NCBI GenBank assembly: GCA_027076405.1
Contig: JALTJN010000196.1
Span: forward strand, 1 to 64,000
Length of the DNA: 64,000 nt
Direction: 5' to 3'
Source: Chromatiales bacterium
GTDB lineage: Bacteria; Pseudomonadota; Gammaproteobacteria; UBA6429
Made by a program: the position numbers and the translations under genes. The number at the start of each line of letters is the position of its first letter. Within the stretch, counting starts at the first letter, position 1. This document shows positions 7,648 through 16,132 of the stretch, piece by piece. A model generated the notes under the pieces. The model ran no database searches and had not been told where the DNA came from. It was given only the letters and a program-made list of their open reading frames with translations.

Positions 7648-8057
7648 AACAAACCGTTTCTTTTCATTCTTAACCACTGCTCTGCATTGGCAACTGCTTT
7701 CTCATATCCGTATTTAGTGGCACTAAATGACTTGAATACCTGCTTACTCACTTCTGGTACCCAGTATTTCGCTACAATTGAAAGATACGACCAGCCATTA
7801 TTATATTCTTTCCAGCACTCAGACGATCCACATCCCCAGCGCCTTGTTTTAGCTATTACATCGGCCGTTTCTTCTGTTCTTATATCACGCCATTGCTTAG
7901 CCGCCTCCAATGCCTGATACTTGCCTCTATAAGAATTATCTGAAAAAAACTTCTGTCTGCCGTCTGGCTTATTCTGGCGTATGCGAACCCAATAGCCATG
8001 AGAATTGCCGTGATCCATTCTTGTTATATAGAGCATGTCTTTTGGAGAGAGTTTCAA
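7644..8057 (-). CDS. AP2-like DNA-binding protein
   Basis: 137 residues with two AP2/ERF-like units: GYWVRIRQN...KFFSDNSYRGKYQALEAAKQW (about 21-60) and WSYLSIVA...KSFSATKYGYEKAVANAEQW (about 92-130). Each has the YxVRI-type three-stranded sheet and the helix with paired Ala. In bacteria such units usually form the N-terminal arm-binding part of integrases; here they are a separate gene overlapping the recombinase start by 4 nt, so it may be a recombination directionality or arm-binding partner. Confidence 0.65.
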   Translation of the reverse strand: MKLSPKDMLYITRMDHGNSHGYWVRIRQNKPDGRQKFFSDNSYRGKYQALEAAKQWRDIRTEETADVIAKTRRWGCGSSECWKEYNNGWSYLSIVAKYWVPEVSKQVFKSFSATKYGYEKAVANAEQWLRMKRNGLL

Positions 8058-8090
8058 TTTTTTACTCCGTACTATTGATAACGCACTTAT

Positions 8091-8573
8091 TTAACAAACC
8101 AATGCTTCCTGTGAATCCAGCAAATCAAGCAGTTCATTAATGCTATCTCTATTAATCTCAATATTTTTATTGCGGAGATAAATAAAGACATTAATCCCTC
8201 TATTGAAAAGATATCTGATATTCATTGATCCATTGGTGTTCTTATTACGTTCATCGAGTACACTACCTATCAACGAGAAAGCTTCTCTTTCTCTGTCTGA
8301 CATTGACAACAAAACATCATTAGCACTGGCTGTTGTTTCCTCCCCTTCACCGGTAAATATCCAGGCATAAGAAAAGCCGGTTAAATCGGACAGAATGAAT
8401 AAGTGCTCTGCGCTAATACAGCCGGTTTGTTTCCATCTTGAAACGGCCATCGGTGTAATTGAACATTTTTCAGCTATTTCCTGTTGCATAATGCTAGACT
8501 GATCTAACACATAGGCGATCCGTGCTGCACGTTCATGCTGTCTCAATTGTTTGTCTTCCATCTGTGTTGACAC
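8091..8573 (-). CDS. XRE-family (CI-like) transcriptional regulator
   Basis: 160 residues. A helix-turn-helix occupies about 25-65 (MQQEIAEKCSITPMAVSRWK), followed by SAEHLFILSDLTGFSYAWIF, typical of phage-type repressors. The C-terminal half is helical and contains no protease motif that I recognise. It lies 3 nt after the stop of the 8577 gene and upstream of the AP2/integrase pair, so it probably regulates this unit. Confidence 0.8.
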   Translation of the reverse strand: MSTQMEDKQLRQHERAARIAYVLDQSSIMQQEIAEKCSITPMAVSRWKQTGCISAEHLFILSDLTGFSYAWIFTGEGEETTASANDVLLSMSDREREAFSLIGSVLDERNKNTNGSMNIRYLFNRGINVFIYLRNKNIEINRDSINELLDLLDSQEALVC

Positions 8574-8576
8574 TAT

Positions 8577-9044
8577 CTACTTTCCACTTATGCTCATTAA
8601 TTTTACAGAACGAAGACTTACAACATATTCATTTATACCATTATTGTTATAAATTCCGATAATATTGGGATTAGGGAACAACACGCTTATGTCTTCACGT
8701 ACAAACTCGTGGTAGGCATCTACTTCGTTTCTTTGAATCAATGGTTCATAGACTACAGACATCAATTTTCTCGACGTAGGAACCAATAAAACTCTCGCCC
8801 CTTTAGGCGGCTCGATCTCGAAGAGTTTTCTTTTACTATCATTCATATCTAAAGTGGGATCATGAGGGTATGCTTTAGCATATTCTCTGTTATCAGTAGC
8901 CCAAACAGCCCCTGTCGGCACCTCATTTACCTCATAAGAGCCGCCATGATATAGCACTGCTGGTGCCTGGATTGCCTTTGCGTCCTTCAAGAGTTCCCTG
9001 AATCGCTCTATACAGCCAGCCTGTTGTGATTTATCCCGTTTCAT
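8577..9044 (-). CDS. Unknown protein with an ART-like N-terminal motif
   Basis: 155 residues, first gene of the unit leading to the integrase. LYHGGSYE, then GAVWATDNREYAKAYPH, resembles the start of ADP-ribosyltransferase-like domains that have a YHGT-like nucleotide loop and an AxxYA segment. I cannot place the third catalytic residue; an Glu in NEYVVS near the end is possible. Treat the function as unknown. Between its start and 9174 there is only AT-rich sequence. Confidence 0.45.
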   Translation of the reverse strand: MKRDKSQQAGCIERFRELLKDAKAIQAPAVLYHGGSYEVNEVPTGAVWATDNREYAKAYPHDPTLDMNDSKRKLFEIEPPKGARVLLVPTSRKLMSVVYEPLIQRNEVDAYHEFVREDISVLFPNPNIIGIYNNNGINEYVVSLRSVKLMSISGK

Positions 9045-9173
9045 TGCACTGATTTGAATAACCTCTGTATTGGCTGTTTTCGTTCATATCAGTGTAGCAT
9101 ACAATCTGGGTTACTATAATGGTTATTGTTGTAATGCTTATTTTAGTAGTTTTTTTGATTATTGCCTACTGAA

Positions 9174-9228
9174 ATACCGTATGTATGTGCATACCGTATT
9201 GTGTTATTAGCGGCAAAAACGGTATGAT
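9174..9228 (+). promoter_or_regulatory. Three ATACCGTAT-type half-sites overlapping a toxin promoter
   Basis: ATACCGTAT occurs at 9174-9182 and 9191-9199 as a direct repeat 17 bp apart. The inverted form ACGGTAT lies at 9219-9225, inside the probable -10 box TATGAT (9223-9228) of toxin 2. The arrangement suits an operator for a repressor, possibly the XRE protein at 8091 whose unit diverges from here. Confidence 0.4.
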
Positions 9229-9234
9229 AGTGAT

Positions 9235-9835
9235 ATGTTTAGACACATTAAAATCACATTGACTGTTGTTCTTGTTCTTTCTTTTTTGGGTGGTGTTCCC
9301 CTGCCCTCTCATCAATTTTCACCTATCCATCAAGCACAAGCTGGACCATTAAAATGGACAGCAAAGAAAGCCATTGGTGGCTTGATAAAAATTGCCGTCA
9401 TCAAAATTGGTACTAAAGCCGGTAAAGAGGCAAGTAGTGATTTGCCAGGGCTTGGCGGTATAGTAAGTAAAAGCGGCAGATTATTACCAAAATCGCTCAC
9501 TACAAAACAACTAAGAAATAAAGCAGGTTCAGCGTACGGAACAAAAGGTCTTCGGTATATTAAAGACGGTGATAAATGGTTAAGAGGATCTCATGGTAAT
9601 GCTGGCAATATACCTAAACAAGTTGATGAATTTAGGGCGGCATTTTGGATGGAGGTGTCGAAAGATAGTCATCTAAGCAATTCATTCAAATCATCAGATT
9701 ATTACAGGATGAAAAATGGTAATGAGAAGTTATCAATTACACCATAAAGCCCCTCTTACGAGAGATGGTTCAGTATTTAATATGGATGTAGAAATCATTA
9801 TTAAAGAATCATACAGGCAACCCGTCATTATATGA
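9235..9835 (+). pseudogene. Modular toxin 2: colicin-type HNH DNase tip, frameshifted
   Basis: The N-terminus is the same constant module, but an in-frame deletion removes about 47 residues after GTKAGK. The tip contains WLRGSHGNAGNIPKQV and FRAAFWMEVSKDSHLSNSF, which match the DNase domain of E-group colicins and S-pyocins. The frame stops at 9747. In the next frame the sequence continues YQLHHKAPLTRDGSVFNMD, the HNH catalytic segment, up to a stop at 9833-9835. So a one-base shift near 9727-9735 separates the body from its active site. No immunity gene follows. Confidence 0.75.
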
Positions 9836-9900
9836 AAACATAATTACTTGTACGATGTAAAAATTAACAAAATAACATTAAGTTAGACACAAAGGTATTC

Positions 9901-10938
9901 ATGGCAAAAATAAAACTAAAATACGAAATGGTTGAAGCGCTTGTTAAGAAATACAGGCTTTCTGGTAAAGATTTGCCTGGGCAGGTTGCTATGTTAAAGG
10001 AACTTGGTTGTGGCTCCCCTGCTCGACTCGTAAAGCTGCTATCTGACGTTAAAGAGAACGAAGATAAAAAACTAGCCATGGGGAGATACAAACCTCTACC
10101 TAGTCCAATTCATCGGGCTGCAACGGAGCTCTTTAATCAAATTGTAAATTTAAGTGAAGAATTTCACGAAGAAATAATGCATGATTTTAGAAAAGCACAG
10201 AAAGAAGTAGATGATACCATTTTGTCAGTCAGGAATGAGGCCGCTTGCGCTAATAATGAAAATAAAATACTCTCCGAAGAAAATAACTCCTTATCAACCA
10301 AGAATGCCGAATTAAATACCATTATAGAAAAAACAAAAGCAGAAATAGAAAGATTAAAAGAACGGCTTGCACTGGCAATAGAAAAAAGCAACATCTATGA
10401 AAAACAGTCCATAGAGACACGCAAGCAATATGCCACACTCTCTAAACAAAGCGCTATACAAAAGAACGAAGCGGACGAAAAGATATCTCAGATCACAAAC
10501 GATCTTCTTAGTGCTAAACAATCCATAGCGAAACAATCGGCTGATTTTGAGAAGCAATTATCATTACAGTCAAAAGAAAGTAGCACACAAATACAATACT
10601 ATATTGGCGAGGTAAACCGCTACAGAGATACAATTAATAGATTAAATGAAGATGTAAAAGAGGCAAAAAAATATTCCAGCGAACTAAGCAAAAAACTAAA
10701 TAACGAAATTTTAGCTATAAGAAGTCAACTCGAAAAAGTAAACTCTGAAAAAAGTAAATTAACAGCAAACGCTGATGCGCTAACGATAGAAAGCAGTCGT
10801 TGCCATGAAGATATAAATCGACTTGAAAAAGCATTAAAAGAAGCCGAAGCCGAGAACAAGCAAATAACGAAAGAGGCTGGTATCGCTCAAGAAAAATGGA
10901 GAGAAACAATCGCAGAATTAACAAGAAGAAAAAATTAG
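9901..10938 (+). CDS. KfrA-like DNA-binding coiled-coil protein
   Basis: 345 residues. About 1-60 is a helical DNA-binding region like KfrA_N (VEALVKKYRLSGKDLPGQVAM, then ARLVKLLSDV). Residues about 80-340 are almost uninterrupted coiled coil rich in Glu, Lys, Ser and Asn. KfrA proteins are plasmid-encoded regulators or partition-associated architectural proteins. The next gene begins 2 nt after the stop. Confidence 0.7.
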   Translation: MAKIKLKYEMVEALVKKYRLSGKDLPGQVAMLKELGCGSPARLVKLLSDVKENEDKKLAMGRYKPLPSPIHRAATELFNQIVNLSEEFHEEIMHDFRKAQKEVDDTILSVRNEAACANNENKILSEENNSLSTKNAELNTIIEKTKAEIERLKERLALAIEKSNIYEKQSIETRKQYATLSKQSAIQKNEADEKISQITNDLLSAKQSIAKQSADFEKQLSLQSKESSTQIQYYIGEVNRYRDTINRLNEDVKEAKKYSSELSKKLNNEILAIRSQLEKVNSEKSKLTANADALTIESSRCHEDINRLEKALKEAEAENKQITKEAGIAQEKWRETIAELTRRKN

Positions 10939-10940
10939 AG

Positions 10941-11645
10941 ATGTCTAACTTAAACGCACAAATATTAAAAAAGCATTTTGGTGCGTATGGTTACTTTTAT
11001 GATCTATCGATCGGTGAACTGAGTCTATCATGTCGGTGTTCGCTTGAAATTGTTCACCATGATATAACCCCATTAAACCTAAATGAAATTTACCAACATC
11101 CTATTGATTTGATCGTTTTGATGATGAATCCAGGTAGCAGTAGACCAATCAATTCAGGGTACAAACCCCAGGCCATCTTCGATCCTACGTTAATATTTAA
11201 ACACCGTGAATTAGTGCCAACGAGGCCAGACATCACACAATATCAAGTAATGAAAATCATGCACGCGAAAGGTTATCAACATGCGCGTATATTAAACTTA
11301 TCCGATATCAGGCAAGCTAAGAGTTCGTTATTTCTTAAACAGATAGTTGAGTTATCGGAAACGACGTATACTGATAAGCATTCTGTGTTCTCTAAGGAGC
11401 GTAAAAAAGATTTAGATAAATTGATGGGATTAAAAGAAAACACGCCAATCATTGCCGGATGGGGACGTGATAAAGGTTTATTGCCACTGGCGAAATTATG
11501 TTTAAAAAACATTGATGTTAATAGAATAATTGGCATACCAGTTAACAAGGAAAGAACTCTGTTTGCGCATCCAAGCCCTATGTTGCAAAGTGCAAAAGAA
11601 AAATGGATCGTAGACATACTAAATAAAATCAGCAGTAATTCTTAA
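10941..11645 (+). CDS. DUF1643-family protein
   Basis: 234 residues from ATG 10941, immediately after the kfrA-like stop (an upstream in-frame start at 10896 overlaps that gene). LIVLMMNPGSSRP and TQYQVMKIM followed by RILNLSDIR are the typical DUF1643 blocks, and IAGWGRDKGLLPLAKL near 175 matches its C-terminal part. The function of the family is unknown; members are common on plasmids and phages. Confidence 0.75.
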   Translation: MSNLNAQILKKHFGAYGYFYDLSIGELSLSCRCSLEIVHHDITPLNLNEIYQHPIDLIVLMMNPGSSRPINSGYKPQAIFDPTLIFKHRELVPTRPDITQYQVMKIMHAKGYQHARILNLSDIRQAKSSLFLKQIVELSETTYTDKHSVFSKERKKDLDKLMGLKENTPIIAGWGRDKGLLPLAKLCLKNIDVNRIIGIPVNKERTLFAHPSPMLQSAKEKWIVDILNKISSNS

Positions 11646-11704
11646 ACGCTGATAAAAGACGGTATAATTATAGTGCATCAAATAAACTATAGGTGAGGTA
11701 AAAT

Positions 11705-11824
11705 ATGAAAATTTTAATTAAAGATAAAGGTAATTTAACCATGGGATCAATATACAAGATCGCTGGAATAATGTTATTTATTGCAACAGCATCTATTTTA
11801 ATAGTTTACCTTGCTATTAACTGA
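11705..11824 (+). CDS. Tiny membrane protein
   Basis: 39 residues from ATG 11705, with AGGTGAGG before it at good distance. The C-terminal half GIMLFIATASILIVYLAI is one predicted transmembrane helix. The strong ribosome-binding site and clear helix support a real gene, but no family is recognised. It ends 25 bp before the distal end of the CRISPR array. Confidence 0.5.
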   Translation: MKILIKDKGNLTMGSIYKIAGIMLFIATASILIVYLAIN

Positions 11825-11848
11825 GTAAAATTTCTGTTAAATGTTAAA

Positions 11849-12669
11849 ATAGTAACTACCTGAATGCAGGTCTATAACACAAAAATACTGCCACCAGCTA
11901 AAACTCTCAATTTATAACTACCTGCTAAATACAGGTCTATAACACCCAACAGCGCCACCCTTCTTACCTATTTCCAGTTGTAACTACCTGCTAAATACAG
12001 GTCTATACCAACTTACCACCGAATGTTAATCGCCATGCGTTGTTGTAACTACCTGCTGAATGCAAGTCTATACCACAGGATCTTGCTAATGCTAGAAGCA
12101 AATCCGCATTGTAACTACCTGCTAAATACAGGTCTATACCAACACCACACGGGTGCCACGAAACACGCGTCGTGTTGTAACTACCTGGTAAATACAGGTC
12201 TATATCAACCAGCTCCCCTTGGTATCTGCGGCCTTTAATGTTGTAACTACCTGCTAAATACAGGTCTATATCAACCCGATACGTTGATCCATTTGTTGCT
12301 CTTGGTTGTAACTACCTGCTAAATACAGGTCTATATCAACCTGGTGCCATGTACTCGCGGTTATCCAGGCGTTGTAACTACCTGCTAAATACAGGTCTAT
12401 ATCAACGTCGGAAAATATGGGCGTTGGAGTGTATACGTTGTAACTACCTGCTAAATACAGGTCTATATCAACCTAGCACGCGAATTGGTCTCTCATGCTA
12501 GAGTTGTAACTACCTGCTAAATACAGGTCTATATCAACTATCTTCCTCATTATTCATACTATTTATCTGTTGTAACTACCTGCTAAATACAGGTCTATAT
12601 CAACTAATAGGCATCATGGCGCAGGCTGTTATTGTTGTAACTACCTGCTAAATACAGGTCTATATCAAC
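11849..12669 (-). CRISPR. Type IV-A CRISPR array, 13 repeats of 36 bp
   Basis: Repeats start at 11849 (degenerate, with a 2-bp deletion), 11911, 11977, 12042, 12108, 12174, 12240, 12305, 12371, 12437, 12503, 12569 and 12634; spacers are 29-30 bp. On the plus strand each repeat starts GTTGTAACTACCTGC and ends AGGTCTATATCAAC, with a short palindrome ACCTG/CAGGT around a 7-nt loop. Repeats are perfect at the right end and decay toward the left, so the leader is on the right and the transcript runs on the minus strand, in the same direction as the csf operon that ends 60 bp away. Confidence 0.97.
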
Positions 12670-12729
12670 AGTAGTGGTGTAGTGCATTGAAATAATAAAT
12701 TTTTTTTAAAAAATAGAAGTACAAAAAAA
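12670..12729 (-). promoter_or_regulatory. Probable CRISPR leader
   Basis: A 60-bp AT-rich spacer with a run of nine T and six A residues lies between the best-conserved end of the array and the stop of csf3. It is short for a leader. The array could be transcribed from here or by readthrough from the csf operon. Confidence 0.5.
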
Positions 12730-13353
12730 CTAGGCAACACTGTTATGAATCCAGCCTGATTGAATATTTTCTGGTTTCCAATATGGAAAAGTAACGGCAC
12801 TCTGAATTGGGTGATAATCATCTACGTTTGGACACCAAGTTAGAACCCGCTCTTTCCAGCGTTGTTCTGCTGTGACATCTTCGCTGATAGTTATATTCGC
12901 AATCCTCCCTTTGCCAAGTCTGCCATGAGGACCAATGGTTCGAATATATTTTGAGAGCAAATATTGAATCTTATCTTTTTCACCGACGCAAAAAGCATAG
13001 GCGTTGTAGCAATCAAAACATGGCGTAAAATAAAGAGAGTTTTTAAATTCACCGCTACTTAAATTAAACTGTTCACGTTTACGACCTGCGCTCAAGTAAC
13101 TCCCTGGACCGGCAACAATTAAATCCTCGTCTGTTTTTTGTACGCGTTGAATTAATCTGCGCCCTCCGCGTACAAAATGGATCGCGGAGGCCTTAAATAT
13201 CCCATCTTGCTGAGCTAAAGGAAGTGTAATGTTACGCCAGTCACCCTGATTTTCTTCGGTAGCGGCGTAAGCAATAAGGCCATCAAGATGAAGAGGATAA
13301 GCCATTTCCGTGACTTCATCGCTTAACTCAAAATCAATCCTTAAACCAATCAT
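12730..13353 (-). CDS. csf3: Csf3 (Cas5-like subunit) of type IV-A CRISPR
   Basis: 207 residues, last gene of the csf operon, overlapping csf2 by 4 nt. The glycine-rich GPHGRLGKGRIANI near 145-158 is a RAMP-type loop; an earlier GGRRLI is also seen. Position, size and context fit Csf3, the Cas5-like protein that binds the crRNA 5' handle in the type IV-A effector. The middle part has a C-F-D-C-Y-N-A-Y-A-F-C cysteine cluster. Assignment rests on order and RAMP motif rather than alignment. Confidence 0.8.
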   Translation of the reverse strand: MIGLRIDFELSDEVTEMAYPLHLDGLIAYAATEENQGDWRNITLPLAQQDGIFKASAIHFVRGGRRLIQRVQKTDEDLIVAGPGSYLSAGRKREQFNLSSGEFKNSLYFTPCFDCYNAYAFCVGEKDKIQYLLSKYIRTIGPHGRLGKGRIANITISEDVTAEQRWKERVLTWCPNVDDYHPIQSAVTFPYWKPENIQSGWIHNSVA

Positions 13354-14516
13354 TTGGTAGCAGCCTGTTTGTCATTTAAAGCACTTTTCTTTTTTGCAAC
13401 CAAATCATAGGCTTTTTGTTTCTCCGCATCGGCTGCCTTGTCTTCGTAAATACCTAGCAAATCATCTTCACTAATATTATTGATGGCTAATTGTGCTTGC
13501 GATTTATACTCATCCGTAATTTCATCATCAATAACAATATAAGTGCTGTCATCGTTGGCTTCATAAAGGTTAAAATTAAAATCAAAGCGCCCCATGCCAT
13601 AACGGGTGGACCCACCAAGACCTTGTTTCGTTTTAAGACGATCCAATGCAAGCAATATAAAACCAACCTGTTCGTCATTAATGTGATCTTTAAATTCCAT
13701 GCGAAAGGTAAAGCTCACGCCTGGCATAACGCTTTCAAAACCGAACATATTATCAAGCCCCAGTTTTACCTTTGCCTTGGCGTCTTTGCGAAGTTGTACA
13801 ACTGCATCCTGGTAAGCAGGGACTTCTTTATTAAAATCAGTCACGACTTTATCGAGAATTGGACAGCTAAAATGAAGCACATCATCTTTTTTAAATTGAT
13901 GTGTAACATAAGTAAGCCCTAAATGACCCAGTTTGTTCCATTGTGTATTAACGGCAAGTTCATCGCGTACGTTATGTCTGCACCCGTATTCAACGTAATT
14001 GTTTTCCAGTAAATAGTGGTGCAAAGGTTTTGCATCAAAGACACTAATACCGGAGCGTAGCATATTAGCGCCACCGCCCCAGAGACCGGCAAACAGGTGG
14101 CTACGAGCCTGTTGTAGATAACTGTATCTGATAATGTTGTCGCCCGACGGGGAGCCTGATGTTGATAAGCAGGTCAAGACATGCCCCATCGACAATGAGA
14201 TTGTTTCTTCTCGATCGCAAAGTGATTCAAAAATAAGGTTTGCACATTCTCTGCGTATACGACCACGCAGCAAGTTGCTATTAATTGTGGGCACATCAAT
14301 ACAGGGTATAGACTTAACGACGTTATCATCATTATCTGTAATTGTGATAGGTTCTTTTAATGCAACAGGCGTCTTAATCATTGTTGTAACAGACTTGGCA
14401 TCACTGCCGGCAGATCCTGATGAAATAATATAGCCGTCATTGTTTATCTTCATGTCTTCTGTACTGGCAATAAACAACGGGGTGGTCAGTGTAATTTCGC
14501 CTTCAATAATTCGCAT
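13350..14516 (-). CDS. csf2: Csf2 (Cas7-like backbone) of type IV-A CRISPR
   Basis: 388 residues. The N-terminus MRIIEGEITLTTPLFIAS is a typical RAMP beta strand start. LRGRIRRECANLIFE follows, and GLGGSTRYGMGRFDF near 305 is the glycine-rich loop of Cas7-like proteins. It is expected to form the helical crRNA-bound filament. The C-terminal 60 residues are acidic then Lys/Ala-rich and longer than I expect. It lies between csf1 (6 bp upstream) and csf3. Confidence 0.85.
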   Translation of the reverse strand: MRIIEGEITLTTPLFIASTEDMKINNDGYIISSGSAGSDAKSVTTMIKTPVALKEPITITDNDDNVVKSIPCIDVPTINSNLLRGRIRRECANLIFESLCDREETISLSMGHVLTCLSTSGSPSGDNIIRYSYLQQARSHLFAGLWGGGANMLRSGISVFDAKPLHHYLLENNYVEYGCRHNVRDELAVNTQWNKLGHLGLTYVTHQFKKDDVLHFSCPILDKVVTDFNKEVPAYQDAVVQLRKDAKAKVKLGLDNMFGFESVMPGVSFTFRMEFKDHINDEQVGFILLALDRLKTKQGLGGSTRYGMGRFDFNFNLYEANDDSTYIVIDDEITDEYKSQAQLAINNISEDDLLGIYEDKAADAEKQKAYDLVAKKKSALNDKQAATK

Positions 14517-14522
14517 TTTAGG

Positions 14523-15332
14523 TTAATCCTTTTTTTTGAGATTAATGTCTAAGCTGATGATATTTTCATCACTTGGTTCAAAAATTGTAACAATGATTGC
14601 TGCCCACAATTCACCTAGCTTAAGCGCGTTGAGTGAATTTATGTGCATAGCAACGTCTTTATTTTGAACAGCAAGCAACAATAAATCGTCACGGAACTGT
14701 CCAAAAGACGTATTCTTAATTTCAAGATCGGTAGAAATAAAACACGGGGCTTTGCTATTTTTAAACTTCAGACCATTTTCGACCATAAGTTCGCTTAATT
14801 TCTTGATGCTTTCAGAGCCTGCAATAACACGTTTGCGATCAATAGAAAATGTCTGGTTTAAGAGTTGGATAAAGAAATAGTCTTTTGATAATGAAACAGG
14901 GGCTTTCCAGATTATATGCTCACTATTCATTGATGTACCCTGACAAAAGACAAAAGGCGGTTCGGGCGGATTAATAATGGCATGTGCAAGAGCGGCCTTA
15001 TGGATCACCCGGTGTGTTCCTTTCTTGTTATAAATACAGAACTTGCCGAGCTGCAGTAGTTTCAGCCCTACCTTGGCAGGTTCGCTTAAATTCATAGCAA
15101 CAACACTACAATCTTCGCACGCATGGTTTGAATGCCGGGCTTTAAGCATAGGCACATCATTAAAAGTTGTTGTTTTTTTCCAGGGGTTACAACTGTCGCC
15201 TTTTTTAATTATGCAACCACAAAACACACACAACGTATCATGGGCGGCTTTTATTGTCGTGATAGCACTGTGTTCAACCCCATCTGCTTTAAGTGCTTCA
15301 CGGGCAAGGTGACTAGGAGAGATAACTGTCAT
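14523..15332 (-). CDS. csf1: Csf1 (large subunit-like, zinc finger) of type IV-A CRISPR
   Basis: 269 residues. CVFCGCIIKKGDSC near 34-47 and HACEDC near 72-77 give a four-Cys zinc finger, the signature of Csf1. The rest is poorly conserved, as usual in this family. It overlaps the cas6-like gene by 4 nt upstream. Csf1 serves as the type IV hallmark, the Cas8-like subunit presumed to act in target recognition. Confidence 0.85.
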   Translation of the reverse strand: MTVISPSHLAREALKADGVEHSAITTIKAAHDTLCVFCGCIIKKGDSCNPWKKTTTFNDVPMLKARHSNHACEDCSVVAMNLSEPAKVGLKLLQLGKFCIYNKKGTHRVIHKAALAHAIINPPEPPFVFCQGTSMNSEHIIWKAPVSLSKDYFFIQLLNQTFSIDRKRVIAGSESIKKLSELMVENGLKFKNSKAPCFISTDLEIKNTSFGQFRDDLLLLAVQNKDVAMHINSLNALKLGELWAAIIVTIFEPSDENIISLDINLKKKD

Positions 15333-16036
15333 GCTGAAATTGCCTTTTGATTTAACATAGGATGCATCCGTTTAATATTTCCGTGCCCACGGCTTGTTAA
15401 CGCACCAATTGACCATGGGCCTTTTAGCTCTTGATCAATAAAGAAAGAGATTTTAAGCATAGGTACTAATTTTTGTTTGTTATTGCTGATATCGATAGGT
15501 ACGGGGGTATGTGGTTCGACGGAGGCAATATTCACTTCAAAATTAAAGGCTGGCAAGTTAAGTGCCTCAATTTGTCGCGTGATACTGGCTTGTACTCGCT
15601 CTTTAAGCCATTTTTTTAGTGATTTATGGTCATCGGTTTTAAATGCCTTCCCTACTCTGAGCGCCGCAGAGAGCTTTTGTGATGGGATGAAGTATGACGT
15701 ATAGATATTGCCATCTGAGGGGATTATATCGATTGGTCCACTGGTCATTTCTACCCGCATAGGCATTTCATCGAGCGTATGGTAATAAACGGCGTTATCC
15801 ATAACGGCTTTGATGCCTTGTTCTCCAATGCCAATGATGCGAAAGCTATTTTTACCGCCCAGGAATCGCACCATAGGGTAATCACTGGCAGGCTTACCAT
15901 CTTTATAGTGAAAGAGCGCATCGGTACCGGCTTTGCTATCAAGTTGTTTTGAGACCCATTGGCGTGCTTGCCAGCCGGACCAACCGTTGCCGTCTATTGG
16001 GGTTTTAAAGAACTGAAACTGGATGTATTTGTTCAT
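15329..16036 (-). CDS. csf5: Cas6-like crRNA endonuclease (Csf5)
   Basis: 235 residues, first gene of the minus-strand csf operon. The C-terminal GALTSRGHGNIKRMHP is the glycine-rich loop typical of Cas6-family RAMPs; possible catalytic His residues are in YHTLDEM and in the loop itself. It should cut the repeat hairpin (ACCTG/CAGGT) to release crRNAs. Start at 16036 follows a spaced AGAGGG. Whether it is better named Cas6 or Csf5 depends on subtype, which I cannot fix by eye. Confidence 0.8.
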   Translation of the reverse strand: MNKYIQFQFFKTPIDGNGWSGWQARQWVSKQLDSKAGTDALFHYKDGKPASDYPMVRFLGGKNSFRIIGIGEQGIKAVMDNAVYYHTLDEMPMRVEMTSGPIDIIPSDGNIYTSYFIPSQKLSAALRVGKAFKTDDHKSLKKWLKERVQASITRQIEALNLPAFNFEVNIASVEPHTPVPIDISNNKQKLVPMLKISFFIDQELKGPWSIGALTSRGHGNIKRMHPMLNQKAISA

Positions 16037-16132
16037 ATTCCCTCTTAGAGTTTTTAATTAAATTTTCATAGAGTTTGACATATCATCTGAATATGTCAAT
16101 ATAAAATACGAAATCAATCAAAAGAACCCGAT
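16037..16132. promoter_or_regulatory. Divergent cas/dinG promoter with a perfect palindrome
   Basis: TGACATAT (16076-16083) and ATATGTCA (16091-16098) form a perfect 8-bp inverted repeat with a 7-bp spacer. TTGACA at 16075-16080 is a good -35 for csf4, with TATAAA at 16100 as a -10 at long spacing. The inverted copy of TTGACA serves the csf operon direction. A protein binding here would block both promoters. Confidence 0.65.

Noticed and set aside
9119..9172. 17-codon hydrophobic ORF between the XRE unit and toxin 2
   Set aside because: It starts inside a TATAAT-like sequence, has no ribosome-binding site and is too short to support.
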